DNA of 64,000 nt, taken from NCBI RefSeq assembly GCF_001280085.1, contig NZ_LGED01000202.1:1-64000 (forward strand), in the 5' to 3' direction. Positions 49,772 through 57,749 of this stretch are shown one piece after another (the first letter of the stretch is position 1; each line of letters starts with the position of its first letter). Position numbers and translations under genes: made by a program. The notes beneath the pieces are model-generated. The model worked only from the letters and a program-made list of their open reading frames with translations, searched no databases and had not been told where the DNA came from. This DNA comes from Saccharothrix sp. NRRL B-16348. GTDB lineage: Bacteria > Actinomycetota > Actinomycetes > Mycobacteriales > Pseudonocardiaceae.

Positions 49772-51166
49772 ATGCGGGGTCTGTGGACGACGGATCGGGT
49801 CAGGGCGGCGGAAGAACGCGTCATGGCGGTCGTGCCGACCGGTGCGCTCATGCGCCGGGCGGCGTTCGGCGTGGCGGTCGTCGCGGCGGAGCTGCTGGCG
49901 GGCAAGCGGCGGGTCGGCCTGCTCGTCGGCGCGGGCAACAACGGCGGTGACGCGCTGTGGGCGGGCTACTACCTCCGCAAACGCGGTGTCGCCGTATCCG
50001 CCGTCCTGCTGACACCTGATCGTGTGCACGCCGAGGGCTTGGCCGCGTTCCGTCGCGTCGGTGGCCGGGTGGTCGACCGCTTGGCGGACGTCGACCTGGT
50101 GATCGACGGCATCGTGGGCCTCTCCGCCCGCGGCCCGTTGCGCCCGGACGCTGCCGAGCACGTCGCGCACCTCGACGCGCCCGTGCTGTCGGTCGACCTG
50201 CCCAGCGGCATCGACCCGGACACGGGCGCGATCTCGGGGCCCGCCGTGCGCGCGCACACCACCGTGACGTTCGGCTGCCTCAAGCCCGTGCACGCGCTGG
50301 CCGACTGCGGTGACGTGCGGCTGGTCGACATCGGGCTGGACGGCGAGCTGCACGGGCCGGACCTGGTCGAACTGGACGTCGCCGACGTCGGCCTGGCGTG
50401 GCCGGTGCCGGGGCCGGAGGACGACAAGTACACGCAGGGCGTGACGGGTGTCGCGGCCGGTTCGGCGACGTACCCCGGCGCGGCGGTGCTGGCGACCGGT
50501 GCGGCGCTGCTGTCGACGTCCGGCCTGGTCAGGTATGCCGGTGCGGCGGTCGAGGGCGTTCGGGCGCGGTGGCCGGAGGCCATCTGCACGGGCTCGATCA
50601 CGGACGCCGGCCGCGTGCAGTCGTGGGTCGTCGGGCCGGGTCTGGGCACGGGGTTGGGCGCGGAGGCGGTCCTCCGGACGATCCTGGAGGCCGGCGTCCC
50701 GGTGTGCGCGGACGCGGACGCGATCACCATGCTCGCCAACAACCCCGACCTGTGGGACGCCCGCGACCCCGACACCCCGCTGGTCCTGACGCCGCACGAC
50801 CGCGAGTACGAGCGACTGGCCGGCCCGGTCGGCCCTGATCGGGTGACAGCCGCGCGGAAGGCCGCCGAGCGCTACAACGCCGTCGTGCTGCTGAAGGGCC
50901 ACGCCACCGTGATCGCCGGCCCGGACGGCCGCGTCCTCGTCAACCGCGCCCGCACCTCGTGGGCCGCGACGGCGGGTTCCGGCGACGTCCTGTCGGGCGT
51001 CCTGGGCTCCCTCCTGGCCGCCGGCCTCGACCCGGTCCTCGCCGCCGGCTGCGCCGCGAAGGTCCACGTCCTGGCCGCCGAACTGGCCGCCGACGGCGCC
51101 CCGATCCCCGCCACCTCGCTCCTGCGGGCGCTCCCCGACGCCATCCGCGCCGTCCGCCCTCTCTGA
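49772..51166 (+). CDS. nnr: Bifunctional NAD(P)HX epimerase/dehydratase
   Basis: The 464-residue protein begins MRGLWTTDRVRAAEERVMAV. The N-terminal YjeF_N epimerase domain (1-210) has GAGNNGGD (53-60) and VDLPSGID. The C-terminal ribokinase-like dehydratase (about 215-464) has GPGLGTG, ADADAITMLA, LTPHDREYERL and TAGSGDVLSG with catalytic Asp405. Together they repair hydrated NADH/NADPH. It follows glmS by 15 bp and is probably cotranscribed. A tandem-repeat cluster lies between it and alr. Confidence 0.93.
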   Translation: MRGLWTTDRVRAAEERVMAVVPTGALMRRAAFGVAVVAAELLAGKRRVGLLVGAGNNGGDALWAGYYLRKRGVAVSAVLLTPDRVHAEGLAAFRRVGGRVVDRLADVDLVIDGIVGLSARGPLRPDAAEHVAHLDAPVLSVDLPSGIDPDTGAISGPAVRAHTTVTFGCLKPVHALADCGDVRLVDIGLDGELHGPDLVELDVADVGLAWPVPGPEDDKYTQGVTGVAAGSATYPGAAVLATGAALLSTSGLVRYAGAAVEGVRARWPEAICTGSITDAGRVQSWVVGPGLGTGLGAEAVLRTILEAGVPVCADADAITMLANNPDLWDARDPDTPLVLTPHDREYERLAGPVGPDRVTAARKAAERYNAVVLLKGHATVIAGPDGRVLVNRARTSWAATAGSGDVLSGVLGSLLAAGLDPVLAAGCAAKVHVLAAELAADGAPIPATSLLRALPDAIRAVRPL

Positions 51167-51179
51167 CCAAGACCATCGC

Positions 51180-51308
51180 GAGCGTTGAATTCAGTCAACC
51201 TGAACGTAGGACACGGCCGACCTGAACGTAGGACACGGTCGTTCCGAACGTAGGACACGCGCGTTCTGGAGGTACGACACACGCGACGCGAACGTAGGAC
51301 ACGCGCGA
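51180..51308. repeat. Cluster B of the ~21-bp GAACGTAGGACAC repeat
   Basis: After GAGCGTTGAATTCAG come five units, including CCTGAACGTAGGACACGG, a near copy at 51220-51238, TCGTTCCGAACGTAGGACAC (51239-51258) and CGCGAACGTAGGACACGCG (51288-51306). Unit order and the leading block match cluster A, so whole arrays, not only units, are related. It occupies the nnr-alr gap. Confidence 0.87.
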
Positions 51309-51333
51309 TCGGGGTTGGTGGGGCTGTGTCACC

Positions 51334-52458
51334 ATGAGCGGCGTTATGGCTGCTCCTCGCGCTGAGGTCGTGATCGACCTCGACAACCTCCGGCACAACG
51401 TCGCCCACCTCGACGCCCTCGCGCCCAACGCCGACACGATGGCCGTCGTCAAGGCCGACGGGTACGGGCACGGCGCCGCGGAGGTGGCCAGAGCGGCGGT
51501 CGAGGCGGGCGCGACCTGGCTCGGCTCCTGCTCCCTCGCCGAAGCCCTGGCGCTGCGCGCGGCCGGCCTCACCGTGCCGATCCTGGCCTGGCTGGACCCG
51601 CCCGGCACGGACTACGCGCCCGGCGTCGAGCAGGACGTCGACCTGTCCGCCTCCTCCGTCACCCAACTGGAGGAAATCTCGGCGGCGGCCGACAAGGCGG
51701 GCAAGCCGGCCCGCGTCCACCTCAAGATCGACACGGGCCTGTCCCGCAACGGCTGCCCGGAGTCCGGCTGGGCCGAGCTGGTCGAACGCGCCGCCAAGAC
51801 CTACAACGTCGAAGTTCACTCGATCTGGTCACACCTGGCCGTCGCCGACGAGATCGGCCACCGCGGCACCGACGCCCAGGCCGAGCGCTTCGACGACGCC
51901 TACCGCGCGGCCCTGGCCGCGGGCCTCGACCCGCGCCGCCACATCGCCAACTCCGCCGCCCTCATCACCCGCCCCGACCTGCACCTCGACCTGGTCCGCC
52001 CGGGCATCGCGATCTACGGCCTCAACCCGGTCCCCGTCCCCACCGACCTGCGCCCCGTGATGACGTTCCGGTCCGCAGTCGCGTTGGCGAAGCGCATCCC
52101 CGCCGGGGAATCCGTGTCCTACGGTCTGAGCTGGACCGCGAAGAGCGACACGAACCTGGCCCTGGTGCCCGTCGGTTACGCCGACGGCGTGCCGCGCAGC
52201 CTGTCGAACCGGATGGACGTCTGGCTGGCCGGACGCCGCCGCCCGGTCGTCGGCCGCATCTGCATGGACCAGGTCGTGGTCGACTGCGGCGACGACGTGG
52301 TGGCGGAGGGGGACGAGGTCGTGCTGTTCGGATCCGGCGACAGGGGCGAGCCGACGGCCCGCGAGTGGGCCGACACCACCGGCACCATCGACTACGAGAT
52401 CGTCACCGGCATGTACCGACCGCGTGTCACCCGGACGTATGTGGGGACACGCCCGTGA
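51334..52458 (+). CDS. alr: Alanine racemase
   Basis: The 374-residue protein begins MSGVMAAPRAEVVIDLDNLR; a second in-frame ATG at 51346 is an alternative. PLP lysine is Lys40 (AVVKADGYGHG), the opposing base Tyr262 (SVSYGLSW), and DTGLSRNG, VRPGIAIYG and GRICMDQ are family motifs. It makes D-alanine for peptidoglycan. It is coupled by GTGA to the next hydrolase. The alr-hydrolase-tsaE order is conserved in actinobacteria. Confidence 0.97.
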   Translation: MSGVMAAPRAEVVIDLDNLRHNVAHLDALAPNADTMAVVKADGYGHGAAEVARAAVEAGATWLGSCSLAEALALRAAGLTVPILAWLDPPGTDYAPGVEQDVDLSASSVTQLEEISAAADKAGKPARVHLKIDTGLSRNGCPESGWAELVERAAKTYNVEVHSIWSHLAVADEIGHRGTDAQAERFDDAYRAALAAGLDPRRHIANSAALITRPDLHLDLVRPGIAIYGLNPVPVPTDLRPVMTFRSAVALAKRIPAGESVSYGLSWTAKSDTNLALVPVGYADGVPRSLSNRMDVWLAGRRRPVVGRICMDQVVVDCGDDVVAEGDEVVLFGSGDRGEPTAREWADTTGTIDYEIVTGMYRPRVTRTYVGTRP

Positions 52459-53558
52459 ACACGCTGTGGAAGGCCGTCGGCTGGGCCGGCGGCATCCTCG
52501 GCGCCGCCGCGACGGGTGTCGCGGTGGGCGTGGCCGCGAACCAGAAGAAGGTCTCGAACGACCGCCAGGCCGACGACCCGCTCGCCGACGAACCACTGGG
52601 CCGCCTCACCCCGACCCGCGAGTCGACCGTCGCCGCCGACGACGGCGTGCCGCTCTCAGTTGAGGAAGTCGACCCGGAAGACGGCGGCAAACCCGACGTC
52701 ACCGTCGTCCTCGTGCACGGCTTCGCCCTCGACCGCCGCTGCTGGCACTTCCAACGCCGCGACCTGGCCACCCTCGCCGAACCACGCGTCCGCCAGATCC
52801 TCTACGACCAGCGCAGCCACGGCCGTTCCGGTCGCTCCACCACCGAGGGCAGCACGATCGACCAGTGCGCCAAGGACCTCGACGCCGTGATCCGCTCCAT
52901 GGCCCCCGACGGCCCGCTGGTCCTGGTCGGCCACTCCATGGGCGGCATGACGATCATGGCCTTGGCCGAGCAACGACCCGACCTCTTCGCCGACCGCGTG
53001 CGCGGCGTCGCCCTCGTCGGCACGGCCGCCGGCGCGGTCGGCGGCGCCGGCCTCCCGAAGTCCGTCCTGTCCCGCTACAACCCGGTGACCCTGGGCGTCG
53101 GCAGGCTCGCGGGCCTGCAACCGAGCCTGGTCGAATGGGTCCGCCGCCGCGCCTCCACCCTCACGTGGAGCGGAATCCGCGCACTGGCCTTCGGCACGGG
53201 CAAGGTCAGCCCGTCGTTGGTCGACCTGATGGAACAGATGATCAACGGCACCACGGTGCAGGTGCTCACCGAGTTCCTGGAAACCCTCGGCACGCACAAC
53301 CGCTACAAGGCGCTGGCGGGTCTCCGGCACTGCGAGGTGCTCGTGATCAGCGGCGACGCGGACAAGCTGACACCTTTCTCGCACGCCGAGCGGATGGCCG
53401 AGGAAATGCCGCACGGCGAACTGGTCCGCGTGTCCGGCGCGGGCCACATGCTCATGTTGGAACAACCCGACCTGGTCACCGGACACCTGGTCGGATTGGT
53501 TCGGCGCAGTGCCGCCGAACGGTCGGAAAGCAGGCGGCGGTGGTGGCGACGAGCGTGA
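52455..53558 (+). CDS. Membrane-anchored alpha/beta hydrolase between alr and tsaE
   Basis: The 367-residue protein, GTG start overlapping the alr stop, begins VNTLWKAVGWAGGILGAAAT. The first 28 residues form a TM anchor or uncleaved signal (AAATGVAVGVAA), followed by an acidic linker. The hydrolase core has VLVHGFALDRRCW, Ser161 in GHSMGG, Asp in SGDADKLTP and His in SGAGHMLMLE. This gene position is conserved in actinobacteria, but the substrate is not known. It overlaps the start region of tsaE. Confidence 0.88.
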   Translation: MNTLWKAVGWAGGILGAAATGVAVGVAANQKKVSNDRQADDPLADEPLGRLTPTRESTVAADDGVPLSVEEVDPEDGGKPDVTVVLVHGFALDRRCWHFQRRDLATLAEPRVRQILYDQRSHGRSGRSTTEGSTIDQCAKDLDAVIRSMAPDGPLVLVGHSMGGMTIMALAEQRPDLFADRVRGVALVGTAAGAVGGAGLPKSVLSRYNPVTLGVGRLAGLQPSLVEWVRRRASTLTWSGIRALAFGTGKVSPSLVDLMEQMINGTTVQVLTEFLETLGTHNRYKALAGLRHCEVLVISGDADKLTPFSHAERMAEEMPHGELVRVSGAGHMLMLEQPDLVTGHLVGLVRRSAAERSESRRRWWRRA

Positions 53559-54013
53559 CCGTGACGCTCCCCGAGGTGCACGACACCGAGGAGTTCGGGC
53601 GCAAACTGGGCAAACTGGTGCAAGGCGGCGACCTCCTGCTGCTGTCCGGCCCGTTGGGCGCGGGCAAGACAGCACTGGTGCGCGGCCTCGCCGACGGCCT
53701 CGGCGTCACGGGCCGGGTCAGCTCCCCGACCTTCGTGATCGCCCGCGTCCACGACCCCGCCCCAGACGGCCGGGGCGTCCCCCTCGTGCACGTCGACGCC
53801 TACCGGCTCGGCGGCCACCTGGACGAACTGGACGACCTCGACCTCGACACGGACCTCGTCGACGCCGTGGTCGCCGTCGAGTGGGGCGAAGGCGCCGCCG
53901 AACGGCTCTCCGAAGACCACCTGCTGATCAGGCTGGAACGCCGCGACGACGACGTGCGCATCGCCCACCTCCACCCCCACGGCACCTGGCTCAACCGCCA
54001 ACTACCGACCTGA
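53540..54013 (+). CDS. tsaE: tRNA t6A threonylcarbamoyladenosine biosynthesis ATPase
   Basis: The protein of about 157 residues begins VVATSVTVTLPEVHDTEEFG. Walker A is SGPLGAGKTALVRGL with Lys43, followed by SSPTFVIARVH and HVDAYRL (switch/Walker B) and VAVEWGEGA. TsaE hydrolyses ATP and works with TsaB and TsaD in placing t6A at position 37 of ANN-decoding tRNAs. GTG starts at 53540, 53543 and 53555 are all possible; the last would give a GTGA overlap with the hydrolase. tsaB and tsaD lie 4 kb on, separated by the palindromic element and five leftward genes. Confidence 0.94.
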   Translation: MVATSVTVTLPEVHDTEEFGRKLGKLVQGGDLLLLSGPLGAGKTALVRGLADGLGVTGRVSSPTFVIARVHDPAPDGRGVPLVHVDAYRLGGHLDELDDLDLDTDLVDAVVAVEWGEGAAERLSEDHLLIRLERRDDDVRIAHLHPHGTWLNRQLPT

Positions 54014-54091
54014 CCACCAGGAACCCCGGCCCTTCGCCGCCACCCCGCCCTTTCCCGCCCACTGGCACGCCTTCCCCACCAAAGGGAGGGC

Positions 54092-54325
54092 TTCGTGTCA
54101 TCCCGCCGACCTGGCTGTGCCCTACCGCGCGTGTCAAGGGGGCCTGTGTGTCCCTTGCCTGACACGTCCACTGCTGGCTGCCCCCTTGATACGTGTGGTA
54201 GCCCGGAGGGAGGTCGGTGGGATGACACGAAACCCGCACCACCACGGACCCGGCGCATAACCACCAAACCAGGCGTCATCCTGCTGATCTGCCCGTCCGG
54301 CGAGGACATGCTTTTAACGCTTTTA
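54092..54325. repeat. Palindromic intergenic repeat, complete copy 2
   Basis: The outer arms GTGTCATCCCGCCGACCT (54095-54112) and AGGTCGGTGGGATGACAC (54211-54228) pair with one mismatch and extend by three bases each way. The inner arms TACCGCGCGTGTCAAGGGGG (54123-54142) and CCCCCTTGATACGTGTGGTA (54181-54200) pair with three mismatches or G-U. A 3' block GTCATCCTGCTGATCTGCCC to about 54315 is outside the palindrome but conserved in copy 1, and ends in CTTTTAACGCTTTTAA. It is intergenic between the convergent tsaE and carboxyltransferase genes. Confidence 0.88.
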
Positions 54326-54343
54326 ACCCCACCTCCCAACCCC

Positions 54344-55558
54344 TCAACCCTCCGAAATACCCCGCACCACCCCCAACTCCACCAAATCCTGCGGCCGCAA
54401 CCGCAACTCGTCAGCGAGCCGCCGCACGTCCTCCCGCTTCAAGATCGCCGCCGCCATCTCCGGCGCGATCACCGAGAAGTACGCGTCCGGCGTGATCCAC
54501 GTGTGCTCCGGCGACGACAGCGCCAACGCCCCACCGGACCCGCCTTCCCCGATGACCAACGTCGTGATCGGCACCCGCGCCTCCGCCACCGCCGCGAACA
54601 GCTCCGCGATCGCCGCCCCAACACCGGCCCGCTCGGCCGCCACGTCGTTCGCCGCGCCGGGCGTGTCCACCAACGTCAGCACCGGCAGCGCGAACCGCGA
54701 CGCCAGCCGCACCAGCCGTGCCGCGGTCCGGAAGCCGGCCGGGGTGTTCGCCGTGCCGGTCTGCGCGGCGAAGGCGATCGCCCGCCCACCCCGCCGCCCG
54801 ATCCCGCACAGCATCCCGGCGTCCACCCCACCGGCCCGATCACCGCTGATCGGCATCCGCAGGTCGAAGTAGTCGTCCAGGTAGGCCACCGCCCGGGGAC
54901 GTTCCGCGGCACGTGCCCGCTGCACCGCGCTCCACCCGTCCACGGGCAGCTCTTGTGCACCCAGAGCGCGCGGCACCTCCGCCGGCACCGCATCACCGCG
55001 CGACAACAGGAAGAGCACCTTCGCCACGGTCGGGTCGACGTCCTCAGGCCCCACCACGACGTCCACCGTGCCCGCCGCGAACTGGCCCTCCGCCGTGTAG
55101 GCCGGGTTGTCCACCGGCCGGACCCGGCTGCCGGCGAACCCGACCTGCGCGCCGGACACCCCGATCACCACGTCCGCTCCCGCGCCCAGCGACGCCCACA
55201 CCCCACCGGTCGTCGGGTCGCCCAGCACGGACACGTGCGGCAGACCGGCCTCCCGGTGCAGCGCGCACAGCCGCGCCACCCGCTGGAGCTGCCGCAACGA
55301 CAGCATCCCCTCCTGCATCCGGCTGCCACCGGTCGCGATCTTCGACACCACCGGCAGCCACGCCGACCGCGCCTCGGTGAACGCCTCCTCGATCAGCTCA
55401 CCGGCCGCCGTGCCGATCGACCCACCCAGGAACCGGAAGTCGAAGGTGATCTCCACGGCCTGCGGCAGCCGTCGCCACGACACCGACTCGACGGCACCGG
55501 ACCGTTCCCGCGCCCGGTCGAGCTGCGCCTCGTACCCCGGCCAGCCGAGGGGGTTCAC
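54344..55558 (-). CDS. Acyl-CoA carboxylase carboxyltransferase subunit (AccD/AccA-like fused)
   Basis: The 404-residue protein, GTG start, begins VNPLGWPGYEAQLDRARERS. Both crotonase-like halves of a carboxyltransferase are recognisable: SKIATGGSRMQEGMLSLRQL and DPTTGGVWASLGAGADVVIG in the beta half, and LVDTPGAANDVAAERAG, VIGEGGSGGALAL and TPDAYFSVIAPE in the alpha half. No zinc-ribbon cysteines lie at the N terminus. The usual length is about 500-550, so this is a compact version. It needs biotin carboxylase and BCCP subunits, which are not in the window. It is coupled by GTGA to an acyl-CoA ligase. Confidence 0.88.
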   Translation of the reverse strand: MNPLGWPGYEAQLDRARERSGAVESVSWRRLPQAVEITFDFRFLGGSIGTAAGELIEEAFTEARSAWLPVVSKIATGGSRMQEGMLSLRQLQRVARLCALHREAGLPHVSVLGDPTTGGVWASLGAGADVVIGVSGAQVGFAGSRVRPVDNPAYTAEGQFAAGTVDVVVGPEDVDPTVAKVLFLLSRGDAVPAEVPRALGAQELPVDGWSAVQRARAAERPRAVAYLDDYFDLRMPISGDRAGGVDAGMLCGIGRRGGRAIAFAAQTGTANTPAGFRTAARLVRLASRFALPVLTLVDTPGAANDVAAERAGVGAAIAELFAAVAEARVPITTLVIGEGGSGGALALSSPEHTWITPDAYFSVIAPEMAAAILKREDVRRLADELRLRPQDLVELGVVRGISEG

Positions 55559-56979
55559 CGCAGTTCCCGCTTCAGCACCTTGCCCATGTCGTTGCGCGGC
55601 AACGCGTCCACGTACCGGACCACCCTCGGCCGCTTGTGCGGCGACAGCAGCCGGGCCACGTGGTCGCTCAGCACCTCCGGCGCGGGCGGCTCCCCGTCCG
55701 CCACGACCCACGCCACCACCCGTTCGCCCAGGTCTTCGTCCGGCTCACCGGTCACCGCGACCTCGGCCACCGACGGGTGCTCCAGCAGGGCGTTCTCGAT
55801 CTCGCCCGCGCCGATCTTGTAGCCGCCGCTCTTGATCAGGTCCGTGGCGCGGCGGCCGACGATCCGCACGTACCCGTCCGGCTCGACCACGGCCAGGTCC
55901 CCGGTGCGGAACCAGCCGTCGCGGAACGCCTCACGCGTGGCGTCCGGCCGGTTCAGGTACTCCAGGAACAGGTTCGGCCCGCGCACCTCGATCTCACCGG
56001 GCTCGTCACCGACGCCCTTCACGTCGACCTCACCCGGCTGGTCGGCGACGACCCGCACCTCGACCCCGTCCAACGGCAACCCCACCGTGCCGGGCCGCCG
56101 GTCGCCGTCCGCGCGGACGCTGGTGTTCATCAACGTCTCGGTCATCCCGTACCGCTCGACCACCCGCTGCCCGGTCAACCGCTCGATGCGCTCGTGCACC
56201 GCAGCCGGGAGCGCCGCGGATCCGGACACCAGCAGCCGCGCCTTCCCGAACGCCTCGGCGTGCTCCGGTTCGGCCGCGATCCGGTGGTACATGGTGGGCA
56301 CGCCGAACAGCATCGTGCCGCCGTCGCGCAACGCCTCGGCGGCCTTCGCCACGCTGAACGACCCGAGGTGGTGCACCGTCCCGCCCCGCCGCAACGGCCC
56401 GATCACCCCCACCCCCAGGCCGTGCACGTGGAACAGCGGCAGGCCGTGCACCACCACGTCGTCCTCGGTCCACGCCCACGCCTCGGCCAGCGCGTCGAGG
56501 TTCGTCGCCAACGCACGCCTCGGCAGCACCACACCTTTGGGTGGTCCTGTCGTGCCGCTCGTGTAGACGATCAACGCGGGCGCCTCACCATCCGGCTCGG
56601 GCAGCTCCACCGCCTCACCGAACGGCAACTCGTCGTCGATGACCAACTCGGGCTCGCTGTCCGCGAGGATGTGCGCGAGCTCCCGCTCCCCGATCTTGGG
56701 GTTGAGCGGCACGACCGGCACACCGGCCAACAACGCCCCGACCACCACCACGCACGTCTCGGCCCTGACGTGCGCCCACACCGCCACCCGCCGCTTGCCC
56801 ACCAACCCGTGCGCGACCTGACGCGCCTCACGCGCCAACTGCTCGTACGTCAACTCCCGCTGGGGGAACCGCAGCGCGACCTTGGCCGCTATCCCCGACC
56901 CAACCCCCAACGACGACGTCAACGACAACGACAACGACAACGACGACGACGACGACGAACCCAGCGCCGGCAGCAGCAT
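55555..56979 (-). CDS. Acyl-CoA synthetase, malonyl-CoA synthetase (MatB)-like
   Basis: The 474-residue ANL-family ligase has core motifs YTSGTTGPPKG (139-149), PLFHVHGLGVG, VERYGMTET, FRTGDLAVVEPDGYVRIVGR and catalytic Lys467 in NDMGKVLKRE. Length and motifs resemble MatB-type ligases that activate malonate or methylmalonate. The first 25 residues are a Ser/Leu repeat encoded by a microsatellite and are not part of the fold. It is coupled to the carboxyltransferase, so together they may supply malonyl- or alkylmalonyl-CoA extender units; this is inference. Confidence 0.9.
   Translation of the reverse strand: MLLPALGSSSSSSLSLSLSLTSSLGVGSGIAAKVALRFPQRELTYEQLAREARQVAHGLVGKRRVAVWAHVRAETCVVVVGALLAGVPVVPLNPKIGERELAHILADSEPELVIDDELPFGEAVELPEPDGEAPALIVYTSGTTGPPKGVVLPRRALATNLDALAEAWAWTEDDVVVHGLPLFHVHGLGVGVIGPLRRGGTVHHLGSFSVAKAAEALRDGGTMLFGVPTMYHRIAAEPEHAEAFGKARLLVSGSAALPAAVHERIERLTGQRVVERYGMTETLMNTSVRADGDRRPGTVGLPLDGVEVRVVADQPGEVDVKGVGDEPGEIEVRGPNLFLEYLNRPDATREAFRDGWFRTGDLAVVEPDGYVRIVGRRATDLIKSGGYKIGAGEIENALLEHPSVAEVAVTGEPDEDLGERVVAWVVADGEPPAPEVLSDHVARLLSPHKRPRVVRYVDALPRNDMGKVLKRELR
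56908..56959. repeat. (AACGAC)n/(GAC)n microsatellite inside the acyl-CoA ligase gene
   Basis: The + strand shows repeated AACGAC hexamers grading into GAC triplets over about 52 bp. On the coding strand it gives alternating Ser and Leu codons at residues 8-25 of the ligase. All units are multiples of three, so slippage would change length without breaking the frame. Confidence 0.85.
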
Positions 56980-57013
56980 CCCCCTACAGTGACCGCCCTC
57001 ACCCCCCGACGCA

Positions 57014-57319
57014 TCACAAGTGTGGTTCGAGCCACGCGATCAGGTGGATCTTCGGCCGAGCGCCCACGGTCTGTGCCACCAACCGGCCGTCCTTGTAGAG
57101 CTGGAGCGTGGGCGCGGACATGATCCGCTGGTCGCGCGCCGTGCGCGGGCTCGCGTCCATGTCCACCTTCAGCACGGTCAAGTCCCCGCGCTCCCGGTCG
57201 ATCTCGGCCAGCACCGGTTCCAGCATCCGGCACGGCCCGCACCAGTCGGCGCCGAACTCCACCAGCACGTTCCCGGCGGCCACGGCCCCGGTGAACTCGT
57301 CGTCGGTCAACGTCCGCAC
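57014..57319 (-). CDS. Thioredoxin
   Basis: The 101-residue protein, GTG start, begins VRTLTDDEFTGAVAAGNVLV. The active site is Trp26-Cys27-Gly-Pro-Cys30, with the cis-proline loop SAPTLQLYKDG and a C-terminal amphipathic helix. It is a cytosolic disulphide reductase. It overlaps the end of the upstream merR gene by 13 bp, so the two form an operon, and the regulator likely controls it. Confidence 0.95.
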   Translation of the reverse strand: MRTLTDDEFTGAVAAGNVLVEFGADWCGPCRMLEPVLAEIDRERGDLTVLKVDMDASPRTARDQRIMSAPTLQLYKDGRLVAQTVGARPKIHLIAWLEPHL

Positions 57320-57678
57320 GGCCTGCTCCTCTGCTCGGCTTCCTCGAGTTGCGCGCGCACCTGGTCCCGCACGGCGTGCAGCCGGGTGATGCAGTCGTCC
57401 AGCTCGGCCAGCTTGCGCCGGTACACCTCGACGGACGCCGCGCAGGCGTCGCCGGTGGTGTGCCCGTCGCGCAGGCACTGCACGAACGGCCGGGTGTCCT
57501 CCAGGGCGAACCCGATGCCGGTGAGCGAGCGGATCTCGTGCACCAGCCTCAGGTCGTCCTCGTCGTACTCCCGCTGACCGTTCGCCGCGCGGCGCGCGGG
57601 CAGCAGGCCGAGGGACTCGTAGTAGCGCAGCGCGCGGGTGGTCGTGCCACCCCGCCGTGCCAGTTCTCCGATGCGCAC
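57307..57678 (-). CDS. MerR-family transcriptional regulator
   Basis: The 123-residue protein begins VRIGELARRGGTTTRALRYY. The winged helix-turn-helix (1-70) is typical MerR, followed by a dimerising coiled coil (about 80-115). Cys68, Cys79, Cys96 and Cys121 are candidates for metal or thiol/disulphide sensing, but no SoxR CxxCxxC cluster is present. It is placed before thioredoxin and has a strong dyad 15 bp upstream, so redox-responsive autoregulation is plausible. The GTG start is set by the HTH. Confidence 0.9.
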   Translation of the reverse strand: MRIGELARRGGTTTRALRYYESLGLLPARRAANGQREYDEDDLRLVHEIRSLTGIGFALEDTRPFVQCLRDGHTTGDACAASVEVYRRKLAELDDCITRLHAVRDQVRAQLEEAEQRSRPCGR

Positions 57679-57692
57679 GTGCCGATCCTCCG

Positions 57693-57717
57693 ACTTGACG
57701 TTGACGTCAACACAAGT
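57693..57717. promoter_or_regulatory. MerR-type operator dyad
   Basis: The core TTGACGTCAA (57701-57710) is a perfect palindrome, flanked by ACTTG (57693-57697) and CAAGT (57713-57717) arms nearly symmetric about it. It lies between merR (15 bp away) and tsaB (33 bp away). Confidence 0.65.
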
Positions 57718-57735
57718 GTGGTTCACGCCACCCGA

Positions 57736-57741
57736 TACTCT
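57736..57741 (+). promoter_or_regulatory. Putative leaderless -10 element of tsaB
   Basis: TACTCT at 57736-57741 lies eight bases before the GTG at 57750, without a Shine-Dalgarno. The same hexamer and spacing are seen at glmS. A -35 would fall inside or beside the MerR dyad. Confidence 0.5.
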
Positions 57742-57749
57742 TGTCAGTT

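Noticed and set aside
51180..51308. CRISPR array
   Set aside because: Units are only ~21 bp with no unique spacers between them, units are degenerate, and no cas genes are near.
54275..54325. Conserved short peptide VILLICPSGED encoded in both palindromic elements
   Set aside because: The two copies are almost identical at nucleotide level, so there is no sign of codon-level selection; no start codon with a binding site is shared.
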